Below the pieces are notes generated by a model that ran no database searches, was not told the origin of the DNA, and saw only the letters and a program-made list of their open reading frames with translations. A program made the position numbers and the translations under genes. Below, in pieces: positions 1 through 10,207 of a stretch of DNA of 64,000 nt (position 1 is the first letter of the stretch; every line of letters starts with the position of its first letter). This DNA is from Austropuccinia psidii. Taxonomy: Eukaryota; Basidiomycota; Pucciniomycetes; Pucciniales; Sphaerophragmiaceae. The stretch lies in NCBI GenBank assembly GCA_023105745.1, contig JALGQZ010000013.1:4065501-4129500 (forward strand), written 5' to 3'.

Positions 1-1021
1 AAGTGGTCTTGCTATGGATGCAAAGTCTTTAATGTGTTGCCTGTAATATCCTGCAAAACCCAAGAATGACTGAATTTCCTTCTTATTCTGAGGCATGGGT
101 TTTAACAATACTGCTGCAACTTTGTTTTTATCAATTCCAAGGGACAAACCAGATACAACATGTCCTAGTGCCTTAAGTTCTTTAAATCCAAAATGACATT
201 TCTTCAAGGAGATTTTCATGTTTACTGATTGGATTTTTGTCAAAACTCTTGATAATCTGTACATGTGCTCCTCCCAAGTCTTTGAACAGATAATAATGTC
301 ATCAATGTAAATGATTAACCATCCCTCTGAGAGTTCTTCAGGGAAGATTTCATTCATCATTCTTTGGAAGTGTGAAGGTGCATTTTTGATACCAAAGGGC
401 ATCCTTAAGTATTCATACACTCCACAATGAACAATAATTCTCAAGTATTTTCTTGCTCTTGGTGTTACCACATTTTGATGGAATCCTTTAAGGGCATCCA
501 TAGTGGTTATATACACTGCTTGAGATATTTGAGTAAGGGCAATTTGGATTTTTGGTATTGGGTATCTGTCTGGAACAGTGTAAGTGTTCAGAGCTCTAAA
601 GTCCCCAACCATTCTGGATTTTCCATTATGCCACGCCACTATGACTGGTGTAGTTATTTCTACTTCCTCATTGTGGCCTACTTTTCTTATTACACCAAGG
701 TCTAGAAGTTCTTTGATATGAATTTCTAGAGCTTCTCTTGATTTTGGACTTGCTGGATAAGCAGGTCTTCTTAAGAGTGGTGGATAAGGTCTCTCAATGT
801 TAAGAATGATGTCAACTTCATGACCAATAATTGCTCCCAGAGGTTCTTTGTCTGTAGCAAATGCTCCTTTGTGGTCATACAAAAGGGAAGAAAGTTCATT
901 TTCTTGTTTATCAGTCAGATGAAGGCTTATCTCAGCCTCATTTAAATGTTCAGACTTGAATTTTTCTAACTCTAAGTTGACTGGTGATACTTTGTTTACT
1001 GTAATTTGTCTTTTAAATGGT
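1..1021 (-). pseudogene. Element A reverse transcriptase domain (partial, frameshifted from protease)
   Basis: Minus-strand translation gives a continuous Ty3-type RT N-terminal half: the conserved PYPPLLRRPAYPASP and HNGKSRMVGDFRALN stretches, MPFGIKNAPSHFQRMMN, and the catalytic YIDD at about 287-298. It copies element RNA into cDNA. It is in a different frame from the upstream gag-protease ORF. The shift falls in a run of six T near 1019-1024 (sense strand TTTTTT); with five T the frames would join, so one inserted base is the likely cause. The C-terminal part is cut off by the window start. Confidence 0.8.
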
Positions 1022-3643
1022 AAAAAAGGCAAATTTCTGGCGCTTATTGTCCCCAATTGTAAAGTATCTGTCTTTGTTATTATGTAAATCTATCCCATAC
1101 ATGATCAAATAGTCATTTCCCAATATAAAATGGGTACTAGAGCAATTTTCCATAACAACAAATTCAACTGTGATCCTTAAATTCCCATTTATGTGTGGGA
1201 ATATGACATTGGTCTCAAAGATTCCCAATGCTTTCATTGGGTTACTTGCACTGTTGAATTTTATACCATCAATTGGTAACAATTGGTCTTCAAAATTTGG
1301 CACACAAGTCTTAAGAAAGGATTTTCCAACACAAGAGCAGAAGGCTCCTGGGTCAAGCAAAAGTTTGGTGGGCTTGTTGTCAATTACCACTTCTGTTATA
1401 CAGGAGTTACCAGCTGTATAACCTTTTCCTCTGTTTGGTTTTGTCTTCATAAGTTGTGCATCTTGAACTTTTGATAAATCAACTTGACCATTTCTCAATT
1501 GTGGTAAGTGGGAATAAGATTCTATGATGTCAAAAGTGGCATTGATATTTTCTATATCTTTTGAAGATTCAGAAAATATGGATGACTTATCATCTGAATT
1601 GTCTTCAATCATGTCTTCTTTTTCAACATCTGGTTCCTTTTCAATGTCAATTTCATTGATTTTCCCCCTCTTTGGACATGTATTGGCTAAATGGGTGGTG
1701 CTTTGGCAAATATGGCATTTTCTGACTGTATCTGCAGATTTATATTTAATATTACCAGAATTTTCTTTGGGGTTTTTGTCCACAGAATCTTTCCAAGGTG
1801 TATTAAACCTTGTTTTGAGATTCACCCTACTATAACCAATTTTGGTTCTGGTGGTTACTTCTTCTAGTATATTGATAATATCTTCTGCTGAAGATTGTTC
1901 AGTAGTCCTGCTTTTGACAGCATTCTCTAAGTCACCTCCACATTGTCTCAGAATTTTTCTATGGATCATAAACTCTGACATGTCAGGATATAATGCTGTT
2001 AATCTGTCCTTTTGTTGGCAAAACCATGGTAAAGCTCTGTCTTTATCAGCATTAAATTTGGCAGATTCAAAGGCTGTTTCAACTTTAAACCTCCAAGCAT
2101 CATTTGCCCATTTGTTGATGATTTGGGTTTTCCACCAAGTCCAACTCTGGTGTCCATGTGCTTGTCTTATTTTGATGTACCATCTGTGAGCTGATCTGGT
2201 AAACAAGGTGTTAAACCTGGCTGTTAACAATCTGTCTGGTAATTCAAAATCCTCTTTGATCATGTCAATACCTCTAATGAATTCCATATGGTCATACTCT
2301 CCTTCACCACTGAAGTGAGGCCATTCTTTAAGTTTTGGAACTTCTTTCAAGAGTGCTTGGCCCATTGATGGTTCCAAGTTATGAAAAGAAGTGGATAATT
2401 CATTTTTTAATTGTGAATTATCAGGATCCAATACTTGTGGATTTGGAATTCTTGTGCCCTCATTTTGATTTAGAGGTGTAGACATTCTTGGTAAGGTGTT
2501 CAGTATTTGTTCAATGTCATTCATTTTACTGTTGCTACACCTTTGGGAATTTCTGTATTCATGTTGGAAGCTTTGTATTAAATTTATTACTTCAATTTTA
2601 TACATGTCTTCCTTATGTGTCAGTTCTTGCCATAACTCTGTCTGTCTTGTATTATCAGCAGTGACTTGATTCAATTTCATTGATAATTTTGATACTTCTT
2701 CTTGTGAAGTATCAAAACACTTTTTCAAGGCAATGGTATATGTCTTTACTTCAGTAAATGAATTTGAAATGTCATCAAGGACTTTCTTGTTATCTGTCTT
2801 GATAATATTTATGGCTTGTTTAATTCTTGTTTCAATTATGTCATCAATATTGAATTTAGAATATTTATCTGTTAATTCTTTAATAATGGCAGATTGTTCA
2901 TTTATTTTATTGTTAGAAGAATTATCATTATTTGAATTTTTAATTGTTCTCAAAACTTTTTCAAAACACATAAGTGTTTCATTAATTTGGCACAGACTCA
3001 GGTTGTTTGTTTTAATGTTGTTACAAATGGTTTCATTTTTATCAGAAAGATGTTTTTTCACGTCATTTATAGCATTATACAACTCTGGGATGGAATCAAA
3101 TATGTCAGAAATCATTTCTGGAATCTTAATCTGGCTTCCTCCTTCTTCTGTAATTCCATCATGGTTCTGGCCATCGGAAATACATTTTCCATGGCATCCT
3201 GCTGAATCTTTGGGATTCTGTAGCCCTGGCTGTAAGGTTTTGGGGCTGGTGCCTTCCCTTTGCCCTTGTTTGGAGTTTGTGGCTGCTTTTTCACGTTGGA
3301 ATTGCTGCTGCTGGCCACTGGGGCTGTTTTTGGCACTGGTTTGGGTGGTGGAGGGTTGTTTTTCCTCCATTCTAGTGTCAAAAGCATCATGTTTTTCTTC
3401 TCCATCAATGGATGCCATCCATTGAGCAATTTGCAAGTGTTGGGATGGCCCAAGAATTTTCTTACTGTCAGGTAAGAATTCATGCAATTCTTCCACAGGT
3501 CTGCAAGGATCTGGTACTCCTTGAATTGAAGTGCATTGTTGTATGCACTGTGGCTGGCTTTGTATATGTCCACAGAGGCTTGTTGTGGCGGTGTCAGCTC
3601 TTTTTGAAGGTAAAATAGTATTATCAGCTTCAGAATGACCCAA
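1013..3643 (-). CDS. Element A ORF2: gag with CCHC zinc knuckle fused to aspartic protease
   Basis: This is an open frame of 876 codons, but only the part below about 3130 is likely translated in this frame; above that, ORF1 uses another frame. In order there is a helical coiled-coil-rich region, a Ty3 gag core with WPHFSGEGEYDHMEF and WWKTQIINKW, a zinc knuckle CHICQSTTHLANTC, an acidic linker, and a retropepsin-like domain. The active site reads LLLDPGAF, so the usual D-T/S-G is D-P-G here, an unusual residue that may impair cleavage. Gag packages the RNA and the protease matures the polyprotein. It ends at a stop where a one-base insertion has thrown RT out of frame. Confidence 0.8.
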   Translation of the reverse strand: MGHSEADNTILPSKRADTATTSLCGHIQSQPQCIQQCTSIQGVPDPCRPVEELHEFLPDSKKILGPSQHLQIAQWMASIDGEEKHDAFDTRMEEKQPSTTQTSAKNSPSGQQQQFQREKAATNSKQGQREGTSPKTLQPGLQNPKDSAGCHGKCISDGQNHDGITEEGGSQIKIPEMISDIFDSIPELYNAINDVKKHLSDKNETICNNIKTNNLSLCQINETLMCFEKVLRTIKNSNNDNSSNNKINEQSAIIKELTDKYSKFNIDDIIETRIKQAINIIKTDNKKVLDDISNSFTEVKTYTIALKKCFDTSQEEVSKLSMKLNQVTADNTRQTELWQELTHKEDMYKIEVINLIQSFQHEYRNSQRCSNSKMNDIEQILNTLPRMSTPLNQNEGTRIPNPQVLDPDNSQLKNELSTSFHNLEPSMGQALLKEVPKLKEWPHFSGEGEYDHMEFIRGIDMIKEDFELPDRLLTARFNTLFTRSAHRWYIKIRQAHGHQSWTWWKTQIINKWANDAWRFKVETAFESAKFNADKDRALPWFCQQKDRLTALYPDMSEFMIHRKILRQCGGDLENAVKSRTTEQSSAEDIINILEEVTTRTKIGYSRVNLKTRFNTPWKDSVDKNPKENSGNIKYKSADTVRKCHICQSTTHLANTCPKRGKINEIDIEKEPDVEKEDMIEDNSDDKSSIFSESSKDIENINATFDIIESYSHLPQLRNGQVDLSKVQDAQLMKTKPNRGKGYTAGNSCITEVVIDNKPTKLLLDPGAFCSCVGKSFLKTCVPNFEDQLLPIDGIKFNSASNPMKALGIFETNVIFPHINGNLRITVEFVVMENCSSTHFILGNDYLIMYGIDLHNNKDRYFTIGDNKRQKFAFFTI

Positions 3644-4023
3644 TTTAGTTTTTTGGAAGTCATCAACTGACCCTTTTCCTTCTGTACCTGGTTGGCTTCT
3701 GCCATAATCACGTCTATTACCTTTTTGGGAGCTGCTTGAGGGGTTTTAGCTGGCTCCTGACCTGGTTGAAGGCATAATTATGGTTAAAAAAGGCTTAAAA
3801 TAGTATTTTTACGTCAAAAACTTACTATTGGCCAAATCTTTAGCTTTCTGTAGGGTATTACTTATGTCCAAGTTAATCAATTCAGAAGATATTGGTTCAG
3901 GCTGGTTATTTTGAGTCACAATAACAGTACTATTATGATAAGAATTAACAGTACTGGCAGGGATAATGCTGGTTACTGTTGAGGCTGTTTCAATGTTTTC
4001 TTGTCTTACCACGTTGTCAGACA
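3112..4023 (-). CDS. Element A ORF1: spliced leader-encoded protein, function unknown
   Basis: Two exons join in frame: 4023-3826 (donor GTAAGT) and 3761-3112 (acceptor CAG). No ATG is obvious at the 5' end, so an upstream leader exon probably supplies it or initiation is internal. The product has a helical N-terminal part with SYLTVRKFLGHPNTCKLLNG, then a Pro/Lys/Gln-rich basic stretch, and ends ARLRFQK. Element E encodes a counterpart of similar plan at 21163-22232, which supports real coding. It overlaps ORF2 in a different frame, so ORF2 needs frameshifting or reinitiation. It may be the N-terminal part of gag; that is inference. Confidence 0.5.
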
Positions 4024-4227
4024 CTAAAATTAATGAAAAAGCCAATTAATTAAGTAAAAAAAGGTTATTTCAAAAAGAAATAAAAATATAAGCCTCACTT
4101 ATAATATGAGAAAGAAGTTATTTTTTTATGGATTTTTTGAATTATAAGTATTTTTTATATGTTTTTAAATTTTTCAATATAAGAAAAAAGATTTAAAAAG
4201 AGTAAAAATATGTCACAGGTAAAATAT

Positions 4228-4245
4228 CACGGCTGGGCCCCCAAA
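4228..4245 (-). other. Probable primer-binding region of element A
   Basis: Immediately inside the 5' LTR the minus strand reads TTTGGGGGCCCAGCCGTG. Element E has nearly the same sequence directly after its 5' LTR (TTTTGGGGGCCTGGCCGTG at 20568-20586). Conservation and position support a primer-binding function. The matching tRNA 3' end was not identified. Confidence 0.5.
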
Positions 4246-6083
4246 TGTAAGGTGTGGATATGAAACTTTGATTAAAAATCAAGTACTTTTCCTGTCCTCA
4301 AAATTTGTATAAGGTAAAAATCAATTAAAAATAGTATGAAATATTATTTTTAAGAGAAAACACGCCAATTTTATTGTTTATAACTTTATTAGTATAAAAC
4401 AATAATATTATAAAAATTTATTGTTTTACCAACAATAAAAATTTATCCAAAAAATACTCTACAAGAGATATTTTAAGGCTACAAAAGAAATTTCTTCAAG
4501 AGCAATTTCAATTGGAATTAATTGAGCAAAGAACTGCAAGCAATTAATTAAAGAACAAAGTCTTTAAAAAGAATATTAAAGAGAAAACACGCCCAAAAGT
4601 GACCAGAGTGAATTTGGAAACAAAGTGACAAAGTTTACAGTGATGAAAGATGCTTTAATTCACTTTTGGGGTGGTTCAGGGGTAAAAATGATTATAAGAG
4701 TTACAAACAATGATTATAATGATTTTTTCACGTGGTTAAAAGGATTAAAATGATTTAAAAGTGGTGGTTGGAATCTTTTATTGATTGGTTTAACAGTTTT
4801 AAACTAATTAATAAAAGGAAAAGATTCTAACATGAAGAGAAAAGTGGGGCAAAGAAGACATTCTTTTATAGCCATCAATTCTCTTGCTCCAAAAGTAAAA
4901 TTTACTCTTGTCAGTCGTGAAAAACAGTCTGACAACAGAAAAGCCAATTATGGCATCATTGAACCCTGGTTTAGACCAAAAAGGGCTGGTTTAAGCCATT
5001 TTTAGCCATTTTTAGCCATTTTAGACCCTTAAATCAGCCATTACTATAGCAATACCAGGCCTAGAGCCTTCAAAACACGTCAGAATGTGTGTCAGAGGCG
5101 TAGAAACCAGTTAAAACTGTTTTTATTATGATTGTTTTATCTTAAGGGTAGTTTTACCCTCTTGGCAACAGCTAAAACTACCCCAGTTGGTATCAAAACC
5201 TCATCATCAATTGAGTCCACAGACCCTGTAACTCAATTCCAGGCCAAAAGTGATGAACTTTTGCGTGAATTTTGACATCCCACGCCTGTCAGCAAGGATT
5301 TTGGGGGTCTAGCTCCCCCTTAGAGCTGGAGTTCCTTTTCCCCCCCAAATTTAATCTTTCCAATTTATTTTTCCTTTAATTCCTCATCATGTATTATACT
5401 TATAATTTACATATGTAATTCAATTCAATTGTACAGTACAATACAGTAATAATTGACACCTCATATGTAAATCAAAGTTCACTTATGTAATACACGCGCA
5501 CATTTTGACATTTCAATTGAATTCAATTGAAAATACTTCAATTCCTCATAACTTCTAAACTAAACACAACACCTCAATTTTAACACAAAAATTGATGGTT
5601 AACACCACATGTGGTGTGAATTAAATTAAAGTTTTGAGGATTTTCAACTTTTGTATTGAAGATTCTAAAAACTTAATTTAAGCTTATTTAGAGTTGAGTT
5701 ACAAGAATTTCACTCAGAGGTGACCCCACGTGATTTTTTATGAGGAATCCAATGGTGAAAAAAATTTTATATGTTTATTTATTGGATAAAAAGTTATAAT
5801 AAATTTTATTTAACTTTTTTCCAAATTTATTTATTTTCTCACAATTTTGTTAAAGTTTCATTTTTACTTAATTTTTTCAAGTATAAATGTAATTTTATAT
5901 TTACAAAATTTAATGTATTTTTTATTTTTAAATTATAATTAATTTTTTATTTTTAATATAATTTTATATTTATATTTTTATTTTTATTTTAATAATATAA
6001 ATAAATTTATTTTATTTATATTAATATGTTATTTTTTATATTTGTGGTCTTTTGGGTATATGAAATTACCTCTAAGGCTCACA
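4246..6083 (-). repeat. 5' LTR of element A (1838 bp)
   Basis: On the minus strand this runs from TGTGAGCC (plus GGCTCACA ending at 6083) to CACACCTTACA (plus TGTAAGGTGTGG from 4246). The solo LTR at 56637-58464 is the same sequence in opposite orientation with scattered differences and a 10-bp length difference. The transcribed end contains a very AT-rich block around 5760-6050. There is no coding potential. Confidence 0.9.
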
Positions 6084-7344
6084 TCCCTCCTAGAGTCCAT
6101 CAGGCTTCTAGTAGACGTGTAATGATCATAACCACTGGAATTGATCAATATTTTAAGGTTTGGAGATGATTACATCATTATCAAACCATATTACATCATT
6201 ATTACACCATTATTTAGAGTTATCACTATAACTCTAAGTTTGATGACATCAGAGGCTTGGCAGAACCCCAAATTTCGTGGATTTTAATAGTTTTAATCAT
6301 AAACTAATAGTATTCACCAATTTTATCACTCTTAAGACTGTTAAACTTAAATTAAGGTTACTGTGAGTGATCATAACTGCTCAAATTAAGCTCAAACTTT
6401 GATCCTCAATAAATTTTAAGATTTACACGCTACAGCAATTCAGAGAGTGAATTCTGATAGCCTGGCATAACCTCATTATGCTTCCAAGAGCTTTTCATTA
6501 CATCATCAAAACTCTAATTTTGATGATTTTTCTTGTAACTCATCTTTTCTGTCAAAATTCAATATTTTAAACTTCAAACCTTGATTTCAGGGGGTTATAC
6601 CCTGAATTTAATAATAAAAATTACATCATTCTTCACGAATGAGCTAGTAGAATCCAACTGTATACGTTTTTTTAAGTTTGGAACACTTTCACAACAAAGT
6701 GGTCAACAGCTCTGTTGATTTTTATCAATATTTCATCATAGGTTTTAACCTTGTTTATAATTTGTAAGATAAAATTCATATCTGTATTCTTACAGTAATT
6801 ACGTGGTAACTTTATTTTTGGTTCATCATTCTATCATGTATAGTTTAGGAGATATTAGCTATGATCCTTGAATATATGCGTTGACCAAAAAAGTGCATAT
6901 ATTGAGGTTAATTCCTTAAGTATTAACTTTGGAAATTAGCTTATTAATTGTTTTATGTGTGGAATATCGTGGGGAATCCACTGGTACAATTCATTTCACA
7001 TGTTATTTCATTAGTTCTTGAGATAAATAAGGTTTTATGGTTTTTATAAGGTATTATACCTTATAATTCATTAAATATTGACTTTACAGATATGCCATAA
7101 AAATGGTATATGTGTATTTTACCATGGGGAATCCAATGATATAATTTATTTTACATGTTGATTCATTGTTTTTTAAGTTAAAACAATTTTTGTACCAATT
7201 TATGGTATTTTTTGTATATTTAAGTAATTATTTTTAATGTATAATTATTGTAAGTAATTTTAATATAATTATATTAAAGGTATAATTATTCTGAGTCTTT
7301 TTTGTGACCTTATTGGGTATGTGGTCATATCTCAAAGGCTCACA
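6084..7344 (-). repeat. 3' LTR of element B (left limit uncertain)
   Basis: Its 5' end is fixed at 7344 by a polypurine tract followed by TGTGAGCC. It runs leftward through AT-rich non-coding sequence. Either it is cut at 6084 by insertion of element A, or it ends near 6119, where the minus strand reads ATTACA, similar to the TTACA ends of the related LTRs. At 1.2-1.26 kb it is shorter than the related LTRs (1.83-1.92 kb), which favours truncation by A. Confidence 0.65.
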
Positions 7345-7356
7345 TTCCCTACCACC
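7345..7356 (-). other. Polypurine tract of element B
   Basis: The minus strand reads GGTGGTAGGGAA directly before the LTR start TGTGAGCC. This is the expected plus-strand DNA primer site. Element F has GGTGGGAGGGAA in the same place. Confidence 0.75.
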
Positions 7357-7462
7357 AAAAAAGATTGTACCACAATCTGATATGTGTGATTAGGGTATCA
7401 TCCACTGTCCTACCTCTTCATTAGACTTTATCAGTCCTGAAGCTCAATAATGCTTGATTTTG

Positions 7463-8827
7463 TTATTCTTTAGGTTTTTTTTCATTTCTAAACCTCCTCA
7501 GTAGTTTATCAGCATTTGTTATATCTTTCTCAAGTAGCCATTCATCTTCTTGAGTTGGATTTCTATACCTTACAAGGTATTCTGTTTCTTTTTTGTTCCT
7601 TGTCCTTCTTTCTTTAAGGACTTTTACAATTCTTTTTTCTTCTCCTTCTTCTAAAGGGGGAATTTCAAGTGGGGGTTTATTTCTTAGTGGAAATAATTCC
7701 TTGTCACTTGAGCTGTAAGGTTTTATAAGACTTACAGGGAAATTTGGGTGTTTATTCATTAAATCACCTGTAAGTTCCAATTGTACAGCATTGGGTCCAT
7801 GAAGTGCTTTTACCATAAATGGTCCTGCAAAGGAATCTTTCAATTTCTTTGGTCCTTTTATGTTATTAAAGTTAAGAGCTGATACTAATACCAAATCTCC
7901 TATTTTGAAGTCAGATGGTTTATGACTTTTGTCCCATCTTTCTTTTGCATATTTGAAAGAGTCTTGCATGCATCTGTTTGCATGGTGTCTTGCTTTATCA
8001 AGCATTATCTTAAAACTGCTTGCTGTTGGATGTATGTCCACTAAGTCCTTTTTGAGGGTATCATAAGGAAGTCTTGGATTCCAACCTTTCTCTAGCATTG
8101 CTGGTGTTTTGCCAGTAGAAGAATGGATTGATGTCTTATATGCCAGTTCAAGTGCTGGTATTAGTGTACACCAATAATGGGTAAAACCATCAGAATCTTT
8201 GAATTCTAGCCCATAAGCACAGAATCTTCTGATCATGTCCTCTAAGGTCTGTATCATTCTTTCTGCTAAACCATCAGTTTGGGGATGGTAAGCTGTTGAG
8301 AATGATAGCTTTGTCCCAAATAAGTTATGGAGATTTGTCCATAATGCTGAAGTGAACTTTGGGTCTCTGTCACTTATAATATTTTGGAATAAGCCTGTGT
8401 GGCTAATGACTTTATTCCATATAATTATGGCTGTATCCATAGCTGTGTCATCTTTATGACATGGTAATAACATGGGAGTTTTACTGTACCTGTCAACTAA
8501 CACTAGACATGCATTATAGCTCCTGTCTCCTCCTGGAGGTAGTGCTGTTACCCAATCCATATGAACTATTTCCCATGGGGATTTTGGTTCTTGGATTTGG
8601 ATCATCATTCCAAATTTCTTTCCTGTGGCTCTGTTGGCTTTTTGACATCTGTCACAGGTTTGGCAGTACTCTGCAACATCTTTCTTCCAATTTGGCCTCC
8701 AAGAGCAGGTTTTCACCCTCTCTAGTGTTCTATCTTCTGAGAGATGTCTAGATGCAACACTATCATGACACTCATGTAAAATAGTGTTTATTAGTGTTCT
8801 ATCTGTTAATGCCATAACACATGTGTG
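7463..8827 (-). CDS. Element B integrase with chromodomain-like C-terminus
   Basis: The order is an HHCC zinc-binding domain (HECHDSVASRH, then CQTCDRC), the DDE catalytic core with Asp in HMDWVTALP, Asp in [10 protein letters not shown] and Glu in [12 protein letters not shown], a basic GPKKLKDSF segment, and a chromodomain-like tail (EYLVRYRNPTQEDEW). The protein inserts cDNA into chromosomes; in chromoviruses the tail is thought to guide targeting to heterochromatin. It is in the same frame as RNase H upstream, separated only by a TAA at 8828-8830. All catalytic residues are present. It ends 118 bp before the LTR. Confidence 0.85.
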   Translation of the reverse strand, partial: HTCVMALTDRTLINTILHECHDSVASRHLSEDRTLERVKTCSWRPNWKKDVAEYCQTCDRCQKANRATGKKFGMMIQIQEPKSPWEIVHMDWVTALPPGGDRSYNACLVLVDRYSKTPMLLPCHKDDTAMDTAIIIWNKVISHTGLFQNIISDRDPKFTSALWTNLHNLFGTKLSFSTAYHPQTDGLAERMIQTLEDMIRRFCAYGLEFKDSDGFTHYWCTLIPALELAYKTSIHSSTGKTPAMLEKGWNPRLPYDTLKKDLVDIHPTASSFKIMLDKARHHANRCMQDSFKYAKERWDKSHKPSDFKIGDLVLVSALNFNNIKGPKKLKDSFAGPFMVKALHGPNAVQLELTGDLMNKHPNFPVSLIKPYSSSDKELFPLRNKPPLEIPPLEEGEEKRIVKVLKERRTRNKKETEYLVRYRNPTQEDEWLLEKDITNADKLLRRFRNEKKPKE

Positions 8828-10207
8828 TTATGTTCTATGGTAAAGGATTCCATCGAGGAGGTGGAATCTTCCTTCATCATATGCCTTTTTCCATATTTCA
8901 TCTAGTTTTGATGAAAGTGATGGATCTTTGAAGTCTTTCATTAGAAGTTGGCTTAAGATATGGCAATTTTTGTCTGTCTTATAGCTTTCTTTAACTTGGT
9001 TAAAGAATTCTGTGCCTATTTGTGTGACACATATTCCTTCTATATGGTGCTCTTCTTGTGGTACCCATGCTGGATTGTCAGGGGTATTTGCTAAAGCCCA
9101 TCTGCTAAGACCATCTGCATTTTTATGAATATTTCCAGATTTATGTACAATAGTCATATTTCCTCTATATTCTTGGATAGCAATTTGCCATCTCAGCATA
9201 TGTCTATTTGGAGTCTTCATATTTAATAGTGATTTCACAGCATTACAGTCTGTGATTACATCAAATACTGTGCCATCCAAATAATAATGCAGTTTTTCTA
9301 AAGCCCACACTAGGCATAAGCATTCCATTTGGCTTGCTCCATACCTTGCTTCTGTTGGCTTTATTTGCCTTGAAATTAAACAAATTGGTCCTTCCACTGG
9401 TTTATCATTGATAATTTGTGTTTGGTGAAGTGCAGCACCTAATCCTTCTCCACAAGCATCAATGTATAGTTTGAAAGGTAGTTTCCAATCTGGCATTAGA
9501 AGAAATGGGGCATTTGTTAGTGAATTTTTCAAATCTTCATATGCCTTGACCCTTTCTTCAGTCATTTTGTAAACTGTTTGTTGGTCACATAATTTATATA
9601 AGGATTTGGCAATTTTTGCAAAGTCCTTGATATGCTGTCTGTAGTAACCAGCAAATCCTAAAAATTATTGCATTTCTTTTTTGGTTTGAGGCATTGGTTT
9701 GAGTAGTACTGCTGCTACTTTATTTTTGTCTATGCCTAGACTAAGTCCAGATACAACATGTCCTAGTGCTTTTAATTCACTATATGCAAAATGACACTTT
9801 TTCAAGGGAATTTTTATATTTACTTGGACTATTTTTTGTAGTACCCTTTCTAGTCTTGTAAGGTGATTTTCCCAAGTTTCTGAGCAAACTATGATATCAT
9901 CAATATAGATAATTAACCATCCTTCTGATAATTCTTCAGGGAATATGGTATTCATCATTCTTTGATAATGGGAAGGTGCATGTTTTATCCCAAATGGAAT
10001 TCTTAAGTATTCAAAAATTCCACAATGGACTATTATTCTTAGTAGTTTCTTGGCATTGTCTGTTAAGACATTTTGATGAAAACGCTTAAGAGCATCCATA
10101 GCTGTGATGAACTTAGCTTGGGACAATTGGGTCAATGTCTCATGGATTCTAGGTATTGGATATCTGTCTGGAATGGTATAGGTGTTCAGGGCTCTGAAGT
10201 CTCCTAC
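8828..10207 (-). pseudogene. Element B reverse transcriptase C-terminal part and RNase H
   Basis: The frame continues from the RT N-terminus at 59578-60022 after removal of element C. It shows MPFGIKN-type sequence (IPFGIKHAPSHYQRMMN), the catalytic YIDD, the thumb and connection, then RNase H with [29 protein letters not shown] and [10 protein letters not shown]. Two in-frame stops break it: TAA at 9665-9667, within the conserved [10 protein letters not shown], and TAA at 8828-8830, between RNase H and integrase. Everything is in one frame, so these are point mutations rather than frameshifts. Confidence 0.85.
10204..10207. repeat. Target-site duplication of element C, left copy (CTAC)
   Basis: CTAC lies immediately before the left LTR and again at 59578-59581 after the right LTR. 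Deleting one copy with the element restores element B's RT frame. Confidence 0.85.

Larger units (their letters stand above)
1..6083 (-). mobile_element. Element A: 5' part of a Ty3/Gypsy retrotransposon, truncated by the window edge
   Basis: The order on the minus strand is LTR (4246-6083), primer-binding-like site, leader with ORF1, gag-protease ORF2 and reverse transcriptase running off the left edge. The LTR begins TGTGAGCC and ends ACCTTACA in element orientation and belongs to the same family as solo LTR G (56637-58464). The element abuts or is inserted in the 3' LTR of element B. Its 3' half and second LTR lie outside the window, so neither its age nor its target duplication can be read. 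A frameshift between protease and RT suggests it is no longer intact. Confidence 0.85.

Noticed and set aside
2733..3425. 230-codon plus-strand ORF
   Set aside because: It is the antisense shadow of element A gag and ORF1; many hydrophobic residues arise from complementing Lys/Glu/Asn codons.
6084..6118. TCCCTCC next to element A's LTR looks like a polypurine tract, suggesting the LTR is a 3' LTR of an element to the right
   Set aside because: The sequence to the right has no integrase or other coding part, while gag and a primer-binding region lie on the left side, so 4246-6083 is A's 5' LTR.
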